From positions 372,001 through 436,000 of the forward strand of contig JACPVR010000004.1 in the NCBI GenBank assembly GCA_016197405.1: a stretch of 64,000 nucleotides of DNA. Reading direction: 5' to 3'. Source of the DNA: Mycobacterium sp. GTDB lineage: Bacteria; Actinomycetota; Actinomycetes; Mycobacteriales; Mycobacteriaceae. Position 1 is the first letter of the stretch. Each line of letters starts with the position of its first letter. The position numbers and the translations under genes are program-made. Under the pieces are notes generated by a model. It was given only the letters and a program-made list of their open reading frames with translations, was not told where the DNA came from and searched no databases. Below are positions 54,758-63,727 of the stretch, piece by piece.

Positions 54758-54855
54758 AGGTATCCGACGGTGGCCGCTATAGGCAAGATCTGCGTCAATG
54801 ATGGCTGTCAACTGCATGTACGGGGTATTGACGCCCGGTGACCGGCACCCGGGCC

Positions 54856-54885
54856 TTGTCATGGGCGCGGGTCTGCGGCTATGTT
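54856..54885 (+). promoter_or_regulatory. aldA promoter
   Basis: -35 TTGTCA (54856-54861), an 18-bp spacer and -10 TATGTT (54880-54885) point toward aldA, predicting a start near 54892, just before the operator at 54901-54912. Confidence 0.5.
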
Positions 54886-54900
54886 CGGACGGCAGTCATC

Positions 54901-54912
54901 GGACACATGTCC
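54901..54912. promoter_or_regulatory. TetR operator upstream of aldA
   Basis: GGACA-CA-TGTCC has the same half-sites and 2-bp centre as the palindrome in the tetR promoter, differing only in the central bases. It sits just downstream of the predicted aldA transcription start, where a bound repressor would block elongation. Confidence 0.7.
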
Positions 54913-54934
54913 AGATAATTCGGGAGAGTCGCAC

Positions 54935-56404
54935 ATGGCGTTACTGGCCGGCAGGGAAAGTCAGCTGTTCATCGACGGCAAGCTCGTCGCGGGCGGCGGT
55001 GGTGCGTTCGCGACCATCAACCCCGCCACCGAGGATGTGCTCGGGACCGCGGCTGATGCCGACGCCGAGGACATGGGCCGGGCCATCGAGGCCGCGCGCC
55101 GCGCATTCGACGACACCGACTGGTCGACCGATGTCGAGCTGCGCGTGCGCTGCATCCGTCAGCTGCAGCAGGCGATGCGCGACCATGTCGAGGAACTGCG
55201 GGATCTGACCATCGCCGAGGTCGGAGCTCCGCGCATGCTCACCTCGGCCGCGCAGCTCGAAGGCCCGGTGGCAGACCTCAGTTTCTGCGCCGACACCGCC
55301 GAGTCCTATGCCTGGACCACCGATCTCGGTATCGCCTCGCCGATGGGCATGAAGACCCACCGCACCGTCGCACGTGAGGCGATCGGCGTCGTCGGCGCCA
55401 TCACGCCGTGGAACTTCCCCCACCAGATCAACCTCGCCAAGATCGGTCCGGCGCTGGCCGCGGGCAACACCCTGGTTCTCAAGCCTGCGCCTGACACCCC
55501 TTGGGCGGCAGCAGTACTCGGCGAGCTGATCGCCGAACACACCGACTTCCCCGCGGGTGTCATCAATATCGTCACCTCCAGCGACCACAGTGTCGGCGCG
55601 TTGCTGTCCAAGGATCCGCGGGTCGACATGGTGTCCTTCACCGGATCGACCAACACCGGCCGGATGGTGATGTCCGACGGGTCGGCGACGCTGAAGAAGG
55701 TATTCCTCGAACTCGGCGGCAAGTCGGCGTTCCTGGTTCTCGATGACGCCGACCTGGCGGGCGCGTGTTCGATGTCGGCCTTCACGGTCTCGATGCACGC
55801 CGGGCAGGGTTGCGCGATCACCACTCGCCTCGTCGTTCCGCGTGCACGGTATGACGAGGCCGTCGAGGCGGCGGCCAAGACCATGGCAGGGCTGCAGCCC
55901 GGGGACCCGAACGATCCCGGAACCATCTGCGGGCCGGTCATCTCCGCGCGACAGCGCGACCGAATCCAGGGCTACCTGGACTCGGCGATCGCCGAGGGCG
56001 GCACGTTCGCCTGCGGTGGCGGGCGTCCCGCCGGCCGAGACCGGGGTTTCTTCATCGAGCCGACCGTCATCGCCGGCCTGGACAACAGCGCCACCGTTGC
56101 GCGCGAGGAGATCTTCGGTCCGGTGCTCACCGTCATCGCCCACGACGGTGACGACGACGCGGTGCGGATCGCCAATGATTCGCCGTTCGGACTGTCCGGC
56201 ACGGTGTTCTCCGCCGACGACGAGCGTGCCGCAGGTGTCGCAGCCCGGATGCGCGTCGGCACCGTCAACATCAACGGCGGCGTCTGGTATTCGGCGGATA
56301 TGCCGTTCGGCGGCTACAAGCAATCCGGCATCGGCCGGGAAATGGGCCTGGCAGGTTTCGAGGAGTACCTCGAGACCAAGGCGATCGCCACGCTGGCCAA
56401 CTAG
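54935..56404 (+). CDS. aldA: Aldehyde dehydrogenase AldA
   Basis: NAD(P)-dependent aldehyde dehydrogenase, 489 residues, the remembered length of M. tuberculosis AldA (Rv0768). The cofactor-binding segment is ITPWNFPHQINLAKIGPAL, the general-base glutamate is in LELGGKSAFLVL, and the catalytic cysteine is in HAGQGCAITTRL. The C-terminal PFGGYKQSGIGREMG is typical. The ATG at 54935 follows GGGAGAG. It probably oxidises an aldehyde derived from P450/alcohol-dehydrogenase products of the neighbouring operon, consistent with shared TetR operators. An SDR follows after 17 nt. Confidence 0.94.
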   Translation: MALLAGRESQLFIDGKLVAGGGGAFATINPATEDVLGTAADADAEDMGRAIEAARRAFDDTDWSTDVELRVRCIRQLQQAMRDHVEELRDLTIAEVGAPRMLTSAAQLEGPVADLSFCADTAESYAWTTDLGIASPMGMKTHRTVAREAIGVVGAITPWNFPHQINLAKIGPALAAGNTLVLKPAPDTPWAAAVLGELIAEHTDFPAGVINIVTSSDHSVGALLSKDPRVDMVSFTGSTNTGRMVMSDGSATLKKVFLELGGKSAFLVLDDADLAGACSMSAFTVSMHAGQGCAITTRLVVPRARYDEAVEAAAKTMAGLQPGDPNDPGTICGPVISARQRDRIQGYLDSAIAEGGTFACGGGRPAGRDRGFFIEPTVIAGLDNSATVAREEIFGPVLTVIAHDGDDDAVRIANDSPFGLSGTVFSADDERAAGVAARMRVGTVNINGGVWYSADMPFGGYKQSGIGREMGLAGFEEYLETKAIATLAN

Positions 56405-56421
56405 GGATCAAGGGAGATCGA

Positions 56422-57183
56422 ATGGGACTTTACGGAGATCAGTTCAAGGACAAGGTCGCCATCGTCACGGGCGCCGGTGGCGGGATCGGCCAGGCATACG
56501 CCGAGGCGTTGGCCCGTGAGGGCGCCGCCGTCGTGATCGCCGATATCAACACCGACGGTGCGCAGAAGGTCGCCGACGGGATCAAAGGCGAGGGCGGCAA
56601 CGCCCTCGCGGTGCGCGTCGATGTATCAGATCCAGAGTCCGCCAAAGAGATGGCAGCTCAGGCGCTTTCGGAGTTCGGTGGAATCGACTACCTGGTCAAC
56701 AATGCCGCAATTTTCGGTGGGATGAAGCTGGACTTCCTGATCACCGTCGACTGGGACTACTACAAGAAGTTCATGAGCGTCAACCTCGACGGCGCACTGG
56801 TCTGCACGCGTGCGGTCTATCGCAAGATGGCCAAGCGTGGCGGCGGCGCGATCGTCAACCAGTCCTCCACGGCGGCGTGGCTGTATTCCAACTTCTACGG
56901 GCTGGCCAAGGTCGGTATCAACGGCCTGACCCAGCAGCTGGCCACCGAACTGGGCGGGCAGAACATCAGGGTCAACGCCATCGCGCCCGGACCCATCAAC
57001 ACCGAGGCAAACCGGACCACCACCCCGCAGGAGATGGTCGCCGACATCGTCAAGGGAATCCCGTTGTCGCGCATGGGTGAGCCCGAGGATCTGGTCGGCA
57101 TGCTGCTGTTCCTGCTCTCGGATCAGGCGAAGTGGATCACCGGGCAGATCTTCAACGTCGACGGCGGACAGATCATCCGCTGA
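56422..57183 (+). CDS. Short-chain dehydrogenase (Rv0769-like)
   Basis: SDR of 253 residues with TGAGGGIGQAYAEAL, NNAAIFGGM, catalytic serine in VNQSSTAAW, and the catalytic Tyr-Lys in YGLAKVGIN. The C-terminal IFNVDGGQIIR is typical of the family. It corresponds to M. tuberculosis Rv0769, lies 17 nt after aldA and has GGGAGATCG before its ATG. It probably works on the same substrate series as AldA. Confidence 0.9.
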   Translation: MGLYGDQFKDKVAIVTGAGGGIGQAYAEALAREGAAVVIADINTDGAQKVADGIKGEGGNALAVRVDVSDPESAKEMAAQALSEFGGIDYLVNNAAIFGGMKLDFLITVDWDYYKKFMSVNLDGALVCTRAVYRKMAKRGGGAIVNQSSTAAWLYSNFYGLAKVGINGLTQQLATELGGQNIRVNAIAPGPINTEANRTTTPQEMVADIVKGIPLSRMGEPEDLVGMLLFLLSDQAKWITGQIFNVDGGQIIR

Positions 57184-57213
57184 TGCCGAGTGAGGGACGA
57201 GCGATGAGGAGAA

Positions 57214-58098
57214 GTGGCGGATATGACGCGTCCATCGGCTGAGAACATCAAGGTCGGTTATATCGGCCTGGGAAACCAGGGCGCGCCGATGGCCAAGCGG
57301 CTCGCCGACTGGCCGGGCGGCCTCATCGTCTTCGATGTGCGTGCCGATGCCATGACCCCGCTCGTCGAGCTCGGCGCCACGCCGGCCGACAGCGTGGCCG
57401 AGGTCGCGCAAGCCGATGTCATCAGCGTGACCGTGCTCAACGATGCGCAGGTGCGTGATGTGGTCACAGAGCTTGCGGCACACGCCAAGCCGGGCACGGT
57501 GATCGCGATCCATTCCACCATCGAGCCCGGCACCGCGGGTGAGCTGGCCGAGCAGTTGCGGGCCGGCGGTATTCGCATCGTCGACGCTCCGGTCAGCGGG
57601 GGCGCCGGCGCGGCGGAAAAGGGTGAGCTGGCCGTCATGGTCGGCGCCGACGACGAGGCCTACGAGCTGGTCAAGCCGGTGTTCAAAGCGTGGGCCTCGA
57701 TGGTCGTCCGCGCAGGTGCGCCCGGCGCGGGAACCCGGATGAAACTGGCCCGCAACATGCTGACCTTCATCGGCTTCGCCGCGGCCTGCGAGGCGTCCAA
57801 GCTCGCCGAGGCCGCCGGTATCGATCTGCAGAAGCTCGGCCGGGTGGTGCGCCACAGCGACGCGCAAAGTGGTGGCCCGGGCGCGATCATGGCGCGCGAC
57901 GACACCAAACCGCTTGAGCCGGATCACTTCTTGTACGACATGTTCGTCCACACCCGCGGGCTGGCCGAAAAGGATCTGCGGTTGGCACTCGGACTTGGCG
58001 AGGCCACCGGTGTGGAACTTCCATTGGCCGAGATCGCGTTGCGTGACCTGGCCGACGGACTCGGAGTGCCGCACACCGCGGCAAGCACGAAGGAGTGA
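57214..58098 (+). CDS. NAD-binding beta-hydroxyacid dehydrogenase-like protein (Rv0770-like)
   Basis: 3-hydroxyisobutyrate/6-phosphogluconate dehydrogenase superfamily, 294 residues from GTG 57214 or 291 from ATG 57223. AGGAG at 57207-57211 is 2 nt from the GTG and 11 nt from the ATG, so the start is ambiguous. Rossmann motif GYIGLGNQGAPMAKRL, substrate loop DAPVSGGAGAAEKGEL and lysine-bearing helix MKLARNMLTFIG are present. It matches Rv0770. Substrate unknown. Confidence 0.88.
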   Translation: MADMTRPSAENIKVGYIGLGNQGAPMAKRLADWPGGLIVFDVRADAMTPLVELGATPADSVAEVAQADVISVTVLNDAQVRDVVTELAAHAKPGTVIAIHSTIEPGTAGELAEQLRAGGIRIVDAPVSGGAGAAEKGELAVMVGADDEAYELVKPVFKAWASMVVRAGAPGAGTRMKLARNMLTFIGFAAACEASKLAEAAGIDLQKLGRVVRHSDAQSGGPGAIMARDDTKPLEPDHFLYDMFVHTRGLAEKDLRLALGLGEATGVELPLAEIALRDLADGLGVPHTAASTKE

Positions 58099-58100
58099 CG

Positions 58101-58544
58101 ATGGACGAGCTGCGCCGCACCGGCCTGGAGAAGATGAACGAGGTCTACGGCTGGGAGATGCCCGATATGGAGGGCGACCCATACTTCGACCTGACCGTCG
58201 ATCACCTCTTCGGCACCATTTGGAACCGGCCGGGCCTGTCGATGCGCGACAAGCGGATCATGACCCTGGTTGCGGTGACCGCGGTCGGACGCGCCGACCT
58301 CGCCGAGATCCAGGTGAACGCCGCCCTGCTCAACGAGGAACTCAGCGACGTCGAGCTCAAGGAGATGGCGGTCTTCCTGACCCATTACCTGGGCTTCCCC
58401 CTGGGCTCGGCACTCAACGGTGCCGTCGACAAGGTCGTCACGAAGCGCAAGAAGGCCGCGGCGCGGGGTGAGGGCGAAAACAAGAAGGCCAACGTCGACG
58501 CCGCCGTCCGGATGCACAGCGGGAAGTCTCTCGACTCGGACTGA
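58101..58544 (+). CDS. Carboxymuconolactone decarboxylase-family protein (Rv0771-like)
   Basis: AhpD-like/gamma-carboxymuconolactone decarboxylase domain protein, 147 residues. It contains RDKRIMTLVAVTAVGRADLAEIQ, the usual core helix pair, but lacks the CxxC of AhpD, so a peroxidase role is unlikely. A lysine-rich tail (KRKKAAARGEGENKK) follows. The ATG at 58101 has AGGAG 5 nt upstream. In M. tuberculosis this family gene lies immediately before purD; here one extra gene intervenes. Confidence 0.87.
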   Translation: MDELRRTGLEKMNEVYGWEMPDMEGDPYFDLTVDHLFGTIWNRPGLSMRDKRIMTLVAVTAVGRADLAEIQVNAALLNEELSDVELKEMAVFLTHYLGFPLGSALNGAVDKVVTKRKKAAARGEGENKKANVDAAVRMHSGKSLDSD

Positions 58545-58548
58545 AGTT

Positions 58549-58571
58549 CATACCGTATCGGATACGGTATG
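58549..58571. promoter_or_regulatory. Perfect 23-bp palindrome over the start of the DapB-like gene
   Basis: CATACCGTATC (58549-58559), a central G, then GATACGGTATG (58561-58571) form a perfect inverted repeat. TACGGT within the right arm (58563-58568) is a -10-like TANNNT lying exactly 6 nt before a GTG at 58575. It is a likely operator covering a leaderless promoter. Confidence 0.75.
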
Positions 58572-58574
58572 GAT

Positions 58575-59621
58575 GTGATCCGAGTCATCCAGTGGGCCAC
58601 CGGCACGGTCGGACGCCAAGCGGTGCGGGCTGTGGCAGCGCATCCCGAACTCGCGATCGTCGGCGCCTACGTCTACAGCGATGCCAAGGCCGGTCGCGAC
58701 ATCGGTGAGATCTGCGGTATCGGCCCGACCGGGGTCATGGCGACCTCGGATGCCGACGAGATCCTCGGGACCGCCGCCGATTGTGTGCTGTACATGCCGC
58801 AGGGTGAGATGAATCCGATGGGTGCGCTCGACGATATCTGTCGGCTGTTGGCATCCGGTAAGAACGTCATCTCGACGGCCGTCACCGCTTTCATCTACCC
58901 GAAGAGCTGCGGGCCTGAGGTCGTGGAGCGGCTGGAGGCGGCGTGTGCGCAGGGCCGAACATCGTTCCACGGCACCGGAATCGAGCCCGGGTGGGCCGCC
59001 GTGGTGCTACCCCTGACGATGTCGGGTCTGTTCGCTCGCATCGACTCCCTACTGGTCCGGGAGCTGCTGGACTACTCCACCTACGACAGCGCTGTGATGC
59101 TGTTCGACATCATGGGTTTCGGCAAGCACCCCGACGAATCGGTGATCATGGCCGACCCGATCGCACTCGGCGCGACCTTTCGCGCACCGTTGATGCTGTT
59201 GGCCGACGGCCTCGGCGCGGTCATCGAGGATTTCGAACACCACCGCGAGGTAGCGATCACCGACCATCCCGTCGAGGTCACCGCGGGCCGCGTCGAAACG
59301 GGTACGGTGGCGGCGCAACGCTTCGGTTTGAGCGCCGTGATCGGCGGACGCCGGGCGCTCACCCTTGAGCACATCACCCGGTTGGGTCCGGATCAGGCCC
59401 CGGACTGGCCCACTGGACGCGGGTGGACGGTACAGGTCGAAGGCGCACCGTCGATGGTGCTGGAATCCCGCATCGCGACCCACGGCGAGGACGAAACCGA
59501 CCAGGGCTGTCTGGGAACGGCGATGCACGCCGTGCACGCCATCGCGCCGGTGTGCGCCGCGGCGGGGATCGCCACCTTCCTGGACCTCCCACTGATCACC
59601 GGTAGGCACGCGCTCGGTTGA
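58575..59621 (+). CDS. DapB-like NAD(P)-binding protein
   Basis: Dihydrodipicolinate-reductase-like Rossmann protein, 348 residues from the GTG at 58575 (350 from ATG 58569). It opens [19 protein letters not shown], the hallmark of a large actinobacterial family annotated as DapB-like dehydrogenases, several of which sit in steroid or terpenoid gene clusters. [10 protein letters not shown] is a conserved central motif. I prefer the GTG because a TACGGT -10 lies 6 nt upstream. The palindrome over its promoter suggests single-gene control. It is not part of the Rv0756c-Rv0772 order I remember. Substrate unknown. Confidence 0.82.
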   Translation: MIRVIQWATGTVGRQAVRAVAAHPELAIVGAYVYSDAKAGRDIGEICGIGPTGVMATSDADEILGTAADCVLYMPQGEMNPMGALDDICRLLASGKNVISTAVTAFIYPKSCGPEVVERLEAACAQGRTSFHGTGIEPGWAAVVLPLTMSGLFARIDSLLVRELLDYSTYDSAVMLFDIMGFGKHPDESVIMADPIALGATFRAPLMLLADGLGAVIEDFEHHREVAITDHPVEVTAGRVETGTVAAQRFGLSAVIGGRRALTLEHITRLGPDQAPDWPTGRGWTVQVEGAPSMVLESRIATHGEDETDQGCLGTAMHAVHAIAPVCAAAGIATFLDLPLITGRHALG

Positions 59622-59652
59622 CCTGCGCCGCTACCGAGGCCGAGCGGCCCGA

Positions 59653-59658
59653 TACAGT
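59653..59658 (+). promoter_or_regulatory. -10 element of purD
   Basis: TACAGT matches TANNNT and lies 6 nt before the purD GTG at 59665, predicting a leaderless purD mRNA. No Shine-Dalgarno sequence precedes the GTG. Confidence 0.55.
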
Positions 59659-59664
59659 GCTTGC

Positions 59665-60933
59665 GTGCGCGTCCTCGTGATCGGATCCGGTGCCCGTGAA
59701 CATGCGTTGTTGTTGGCGTTGCGCCGCGATCCACAGGTGCAGGCGCTGGCCGTGGCACCGGGTAATGCCGGCACCGCCGCGATCGCCGAACAACACGATG
59801 TCGACGTCAGCTCTGCGGACGCCGTGGTCAAGCTTGCCCGCGATTTCGGTGCCGACCTCGTCGTCATCGGCCCCGAGGTCCCACTGGTGCTCGGTGTCGC
59901 GGATGCCCTACGGGCCGCTGGGATCGCCTGCTTCGGACCGTCGCGTGCGGCGGCCCGTATCGAAGGTTCGAAGGCGTTCGCCAAGGATGTGATGACGGCT
60001 GCCGGCGTGCGCACGGCGGGCAGTGAGATCGTCGACAACCCGGCACACCTGGACGCCGCGCTCAACCGGTTCGGTCCGCCCGCCGGCCAGCGCGCCTGGG
60101 TCGTCAAGGATGACGGGTTGGCCGCGGGTAAGGGTGTGGTCGTCACCGAAGACCGCGACGCCGCCCGTGCCCATGCCGCGGCGCTGCTCGACGGCGGCCA
60201 TCCGGTCCTGCTGGAGTCCTTCCTGGACGGTCCCGAGGTATCGCTGTTCTGCGTCGTCGACGGTGAGACCGTCGTTCCGCTGCTGCCCGCGCAGGATTTC
60301 AAACGCGTCGGCGACGGCGACAGCGGTCCCAACACCGGTGGTATGGGCGCCTACGCCCCATTGCCCTGGCTGCCCGACGAGATCACCGCGAGCATCGTCG
60401 ACGATATCGTGAAACCTGTTGCCGCTGAGATGGTTGCCCGCGGCAGCTCGTTCTCCGGGCTGTTGTACGCAGGCCTGGCGATCACCTCTGCCGGCCCGTC
60501 TGTGGTGGAGTTCAACTGCCGGTTCGGCGACCCGGAAACCCAATCGGTGCTGGCGCTGCTGGACTCACCGCTCGGTCAGCTGTTGTCGGCGGCGGCCACC
60601 GGCACGCTCGCGGACTTCGAAGCGCTGCGCTGGCGACCCGGCGCGGCCGTCACCATCGTCATCGCCGCCGAGAACTATCCCGGGCGCCCGCGGGTCGGCG
60701 ATGTCATCACCGGATCCGACGCCGACGGCGTCCTGCACGCCGGCACGGCCCGCCGTGAGGACGGCGCGGTGGTCTCCACCGCGGGCCGGGTGCTCTCGGT
60801 GGTCGGAACCGGGGTCGACCTCGCCGCTGCCCGTGCCGATGCGTATGCCATCGCCGCTTCGGTTCGGTTGCCGGGCAGCCATTTTCGTTCCGATATCGGC
60901 TTGGCGGCCGAACGCGGCGAGATCAGCGTCTAG
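59665..60933 (+). CDS. purD: Phosphoribosylamine-glycine ligase PurD
   Basis: GAR synthetase, 422 residues, joining 5-phosphoribosylamine and glycine with ATP in purine synthesis. The N-terminal [15 protein letters not shown] is typical, the ATP-grasp domain holds [15 protein letters not shown] and [14 protein letters not shown], then [12 protein letters not shown] and [14 protein letters not shown] near the metal site. The start is a GTG, apparently leaderless. It corresponds to M. tuberculosis purD (Rv0772). Confidence 0.96.
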   Translation: MRVLVIGSGAREHALLLALRRDPQVQALAVAPGNAGTAAIAEQHDVDVSSADAVVKLARDFGADLVVIGPEVPLVLGVADALRAAGIACFGPSRAAARIEGSKAFAKDVMTAAGVRTAGSEIVDNPAHLDAALNRFGPPAGQRAWVVKDDGLAAGKGVVVTEDRDAARAHAAALLDGGHPVLLESFLDGPEVSLFCVVDGETVVPLLPAQDFKRVGDGDSGPNTGGMGAYAPLPWLPDEITASIVDDIVKPVAAEMVARGSSFSGLLYAGLAITSAGPSVVEFNCRFGDPETQSVLALLDSPLGQLLSAAATGTLADFEALRWRPGAAVTIVIAAENYPGRPRVGDVITGSDADGVLHAGTARREDGAVVSTAGRVLSVVGTGVDLAAARADAYAIAASVRLPGSHFRSDIGLAAERGEISV

Positions 60934-61041
60934 ACCGAACCCCGGTTCGTCCCGGCCTGGTGTAACGGGCTTGGTCAAAGCGCTCTGCGGTATTGCCGAA
61001 TGACTTACAGTTGACCGAACAATTGGGTCGATGGGAGTCAT

Positions 61042-61815
61042 ATGTCGCAATCCGGTGCAGAGCGGGTGGCGGTCGTCGTGGGCGGAGCCTCGGGCATCGG
61101 GTCGGCCGTCGCAGGTGGCCTCGCCGCTGAGGGATACCGCGTCGTCGTGGCCGATCTCAACGCCGACGCCGCCGCGGCCCGGGCCGCCGAGCTGGGCGCG
61201 CCGCACAGCTCGGCACCGGTGGACGTCACCGACGAGGACACCGTCGCCGAGCTGTTCGACCAGGCCGGGGCCGTCGACGTGGTCGTCAACACCGCCGGCT
61301 TCGGTGACTTCGGCCGGATCACCGAACTGGATATGGACCGGTTCCGCGCGGTGATCGACTGCTGCCTGACCGGTGCCGTCATCGTGGCCAAATATGCAGG
61401 CCGACGGCTGCGCGACGGTGGGTCGCTGGTGTCCAGCACGTCGCTGAACGCCCGCCAGGCTGCCACCGGCATGAGCGCGTACTGCTCGGCCAAAGCGGGA
61501 TTGGCGATGTTCACCCAGGTGGCCGCTCTGGAATTCGCGCCGCGGCGAATCCGGGTCAACGCGGTGTCACCGGGATTCGTGCACACCCCGCTGACGGAGC
61601 TGGTCACCCTGGCACCCGGAGTCCTGGAGGACTACCTGGAAAACTCGCCGATCGGTCGCGTCGGCACCGCACAGGACGTCGCCGACGCGGTGCTCTTCCT
61701 GTGTTCGGACAAGGCCTCCTGGTTGACCGGCGAGGTGCTCGACCTCAACGGTGGGGCGCATCTCAAACGCTATCCCGACGTGCTCGGGCACATCGAACGC
61801 ATGGCGCTGTCTTGA
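61042..61815 (+). CDS. Short-chain dehydrogenase
   Basis: SDR of 257 residues: GGASGIGSAV cofactor loop, NTAGFGDFG, serine in VSSTSLNA, YCSAKAGLA as the Tyr-Lys pair, and a C-terminal LDLNGGAHLKR. GGGAG precedes the ATG and a TACAGT -10 lies at 61006-61011. Its TGA overlaps the TTG start of the next SDR, and the run continues with a kinase-like protein and a flavin monooxygenase, so the four are probably one transcript. Substrate unknown; a ring-hydroxyl oxidation linked to the monooxygenase is plausible. Confidence 0.88.
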   Translation: MSQSGAERVAVVVGGASGIGSAVAGGLAAEGYRVVVADLNADAAAARAAELGAPHSSAPVDVTDEDTVAELFDQAGAVDVVVNTAGFGDFGRITELDMDRFRAVIDCCLTGAVIVAKYAGRRLRDGGSLVSSTSLNARQAATGMSAYCSAKAGLAMFTQVAALEFAPRRIRVNAVSPGFVHTPLTELVTLAPGVLEDYLENSPIGRVGTAQDVADAVLFLCSDKASWLTGEVLDLNGGAHLKRYPDVLGHIERMALS

Positions 61816-62651
61816 AGGCGACGTCTTGGCACGGCAAACAGGCCGTCGTCACCGGCGCGGGGTCGGGCATAGGCGCCGCTTTGTGCCGGGCGCTGGTCGG
61901 CGCGGGGGCCGAGGTGTTGTGCACCGATATCGACGGCGCCGCCGCCGAACGCACCGCCGTGGCGCTGGGTCCGGCTGCCCGGGCTGCCCGTGTCGATGTC
62001 ACCGATGCCGCCCAGGTACAGGCCGCCGTGGACGATGTGGTGACCCGGACAGGGCGCATCGACTTGATGTTCAACAACGCCGGAATCACCTGGGCAGCCG
62101 ATACCGAGCTGCTCACTCTGGCGCACTGGAACGCGATAATCGACGTCAACATCCGCGGCGTGGTTCACGGGGTTGCCGCCGCCTACCCGCAGATGGTCCG
62201 GCAAGGCCACGGTCACATCGTCAACACCGCATCGATGGCGGGTCTGGCCGCCGCCGGCCAGATCACCAGCTATGTGATGAGCAAGCATGCCGTCGTCGGA
62301 TTGTCACTGGCACTGCGATCCGAAGCTGCCGCGCACCATGTCGGCGTGCTGGCCATCTGTCCGGCCGCGGTCGAGACACCGATCCTCGACAAGGGGCTGA
62401 TAACCGGTATCAACGGCCGCGAGTTCTACCGGATGGGCCAGCGCAGCAGCACCTTCTACGATCCCGATCGGCTCGCCGCCGACACCTTGCGCGCCATCTC
62501 GCGCAACAAGGCACTGCTGATCGTCCCGCGACGGGCCTACCTCGGCTGGCTGCTCGCCCGGTTCACCCCGGGTCTGATGAACCGTATGGCAATACATTTC
62601 GTGGCCCGCCAGCGTGCGGCCCAAAGTGTCTCGGAAGGAAGTCCGCAGTGA
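61812..62651 (+). CDS. Short-chain dehydrogenase, second of pair
   Basis: SDR of 279 residues starting at a TTG that overlaps the preceding stop (TTGA). Motifs are TGAGSGIGAALCRAL, NNAGITWAA, serine in NTASMAGLA and YVMSKHAVVG. The C terminus (YLGWLLARFTPGLMNRMAIHFVARQ) is long and hydrophobic-basic, as in SDRs that associate with membranes. It overlaps the kinase-like gene by 4 bp. Confidence 0.86.
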   Translation: MKATSWHGKQAVVTGAGSGIGAALCRALVGAGAEVLCTDIDGAAAERTAVALGPAARAARVDVTDAAQVQAAVDDVVTRTGRIDLMFNNAGITWAADTELLTLAHWNAIIDVNIRGVVHGVAAAYPQMVRQGHGHIVNTASMAGLAAAGQITSYVMSKHAVVGLSLALRSEAAAHHVGVLAICPAAVETPILDKGLITGINGREFYRMGQRSSTFYDPDRLAADTLRAISRNKALLIVPRRAYLGWLLARFTPGLMNRMAIHFVARQRAAQSVSEGSPQ

Positions 62652-63727
62652 ACGCACCGGCTTTGATCCCGCGCTATCCCGATGACGTGACGGCCGGCTG
62701 GCTCGGTGGCGTGCTGCCGGAGGGAACCCAGATCGACGATGTGGCGATCACCGCCGTCGGTACCGGGCAGACCGGCGCGACCTACCGGATCACCGCACGC
62801 TACGCGGCCAACCCCGCCGGGTTACCGCACACCTTCGTCGTCAAGCTCCCTGCCAACGACGACACCGTGCGTGACCGCGTCGTGCTGGGCTATCGCAGCG
62901 AGTGCGCGTTCTACACGTCGGTGGCCGACCGGGTGAAAGTGCCTATCCCCGAATGCTTTCATTGCGAGATCTCCGAGGACGCATCGGACTATGCGCTGCT
63001 ACTCAGCGATCAGGCGCCGGCGCGACAGGGGGATCAGATTGCCGGGTGCGCAGAAGACGAGGCGCGGTTGGCCGCGACTGCCATCGCCGGGTTGCACGGA
63101 CCCACGTGGGGTCAGCGCGAGTGGCTGACCTTTTCTGGACTGGCGATGTCACTGCTCGACGACGCAGCCAAGAAGGGCCTCGGCGATGTCGCGGTGATGA
63201 GCGCCGATATCACCGTCGAGAAGCTGGGGTCGAAGCTCAGCACACAGGACGGCGCGACATTCACCGAGGCGATGAGTCTGGTGACACCCTGGCTGTCGAA
63301 CGATTTCGGCCGGTTCAGCCTCATCCACGGCGACTACCGGCTCGACAACATGCTGTTTCATCCCGCAGGTGACCGGGTGTGGGTTGTCGACTGGCAGACC
63401 CTGGGTGTCGGCCTGCCGGCGCGCGACCTGTCCTACTTCGCTGCGACCAGCCTGGAGCCAGGACTGCGCGCGACACTCGAGCGTGACCTGGTGGCCGAAT
63501 ACCATCGCGCCTTGGGTGGTTACGGAGTCAGCGACTACGACCTCGAATCCTGTTGGCATGACTATCGGTACGGGATGATCCAGGCGTTGCTGATATCCGG
63601 TCTGGGCTTTGCGTTCGCAGTGGGAACCGACCGTGGCGACGATATGGTCGCCACCATGCTGCGCCGCGGCTGTCAGGCGGTCCGTGAACTCGGCACCCTG
63701 GACCTGGTCCGTGCGGAGATGCCATGA
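62648..63727 (+). CDS. Phosphotransferase-family (APH/EcKinase-like) protein
   Basis: Aminoglycoside-phosphotransferase/ecdysteroid-kinase-like protein, 359 residues. The nucleotide-binding N-lobe includes VGTGQTGATYRI and FVVKLP, the catalytic loop is HGDYRLDNMLF and the metal-binding aspartate is in VVDWQTLG. It starts at GTG 62648 overlapping the SDR stop. Proteins of this type in actinobacteria phosphorylate small alcohols or serve unknown roles in lipid and steroid clusters. A longer reading frame extending upstream to 61751 merely runs through the SDR gene and is not real. Confidence 0.86.
   Translation: MNAPALIPRYPDDVTAGWLGGVLPEGTQIDDVAITAVGTGQTGATYRITARYAANPAGLPHTFVVKLPANDDTVRDRVVLGYRSECAFYTSVADRVKVPIPECFHCEISEDASDYALLLSDQAPARQGDQIAGCAEDEARLAATAIAGLHGPTWGQREWLTFSGLAMSLLDDAAKKGLGDVAVMSADITVEKLGSKLSTQDGATFTEAMSLVTPWLSNDFGRFSLIHGDYRLDNMLFHPAGDRVWVVDWQTLGVGLPARDLSYFAATSLEPGLRATLERDLVAEYHRALGGYGVSDYDLESCWHDYRYGMIQALLISGLGFAFAVGTDRGDDMVATMLRRGCQAVRELGTLDLVRAEMP

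Noticed and set aside
60936..60949. Inverted repeat CGAACC/GGTTCG after purD as a terminator
   Set aside because: Only two bases separate the arms, so a stable RNA hairpin is unlikely, and there is no T-tract.
61751..62647. A 658-codon frame ending at 63727 that extends the kinase-like gene upstream
   Set aside because: The upstream part is an alternate frame of the SDR gene, Arg-rich and without domains; the GTG at 62648 is the natural start.
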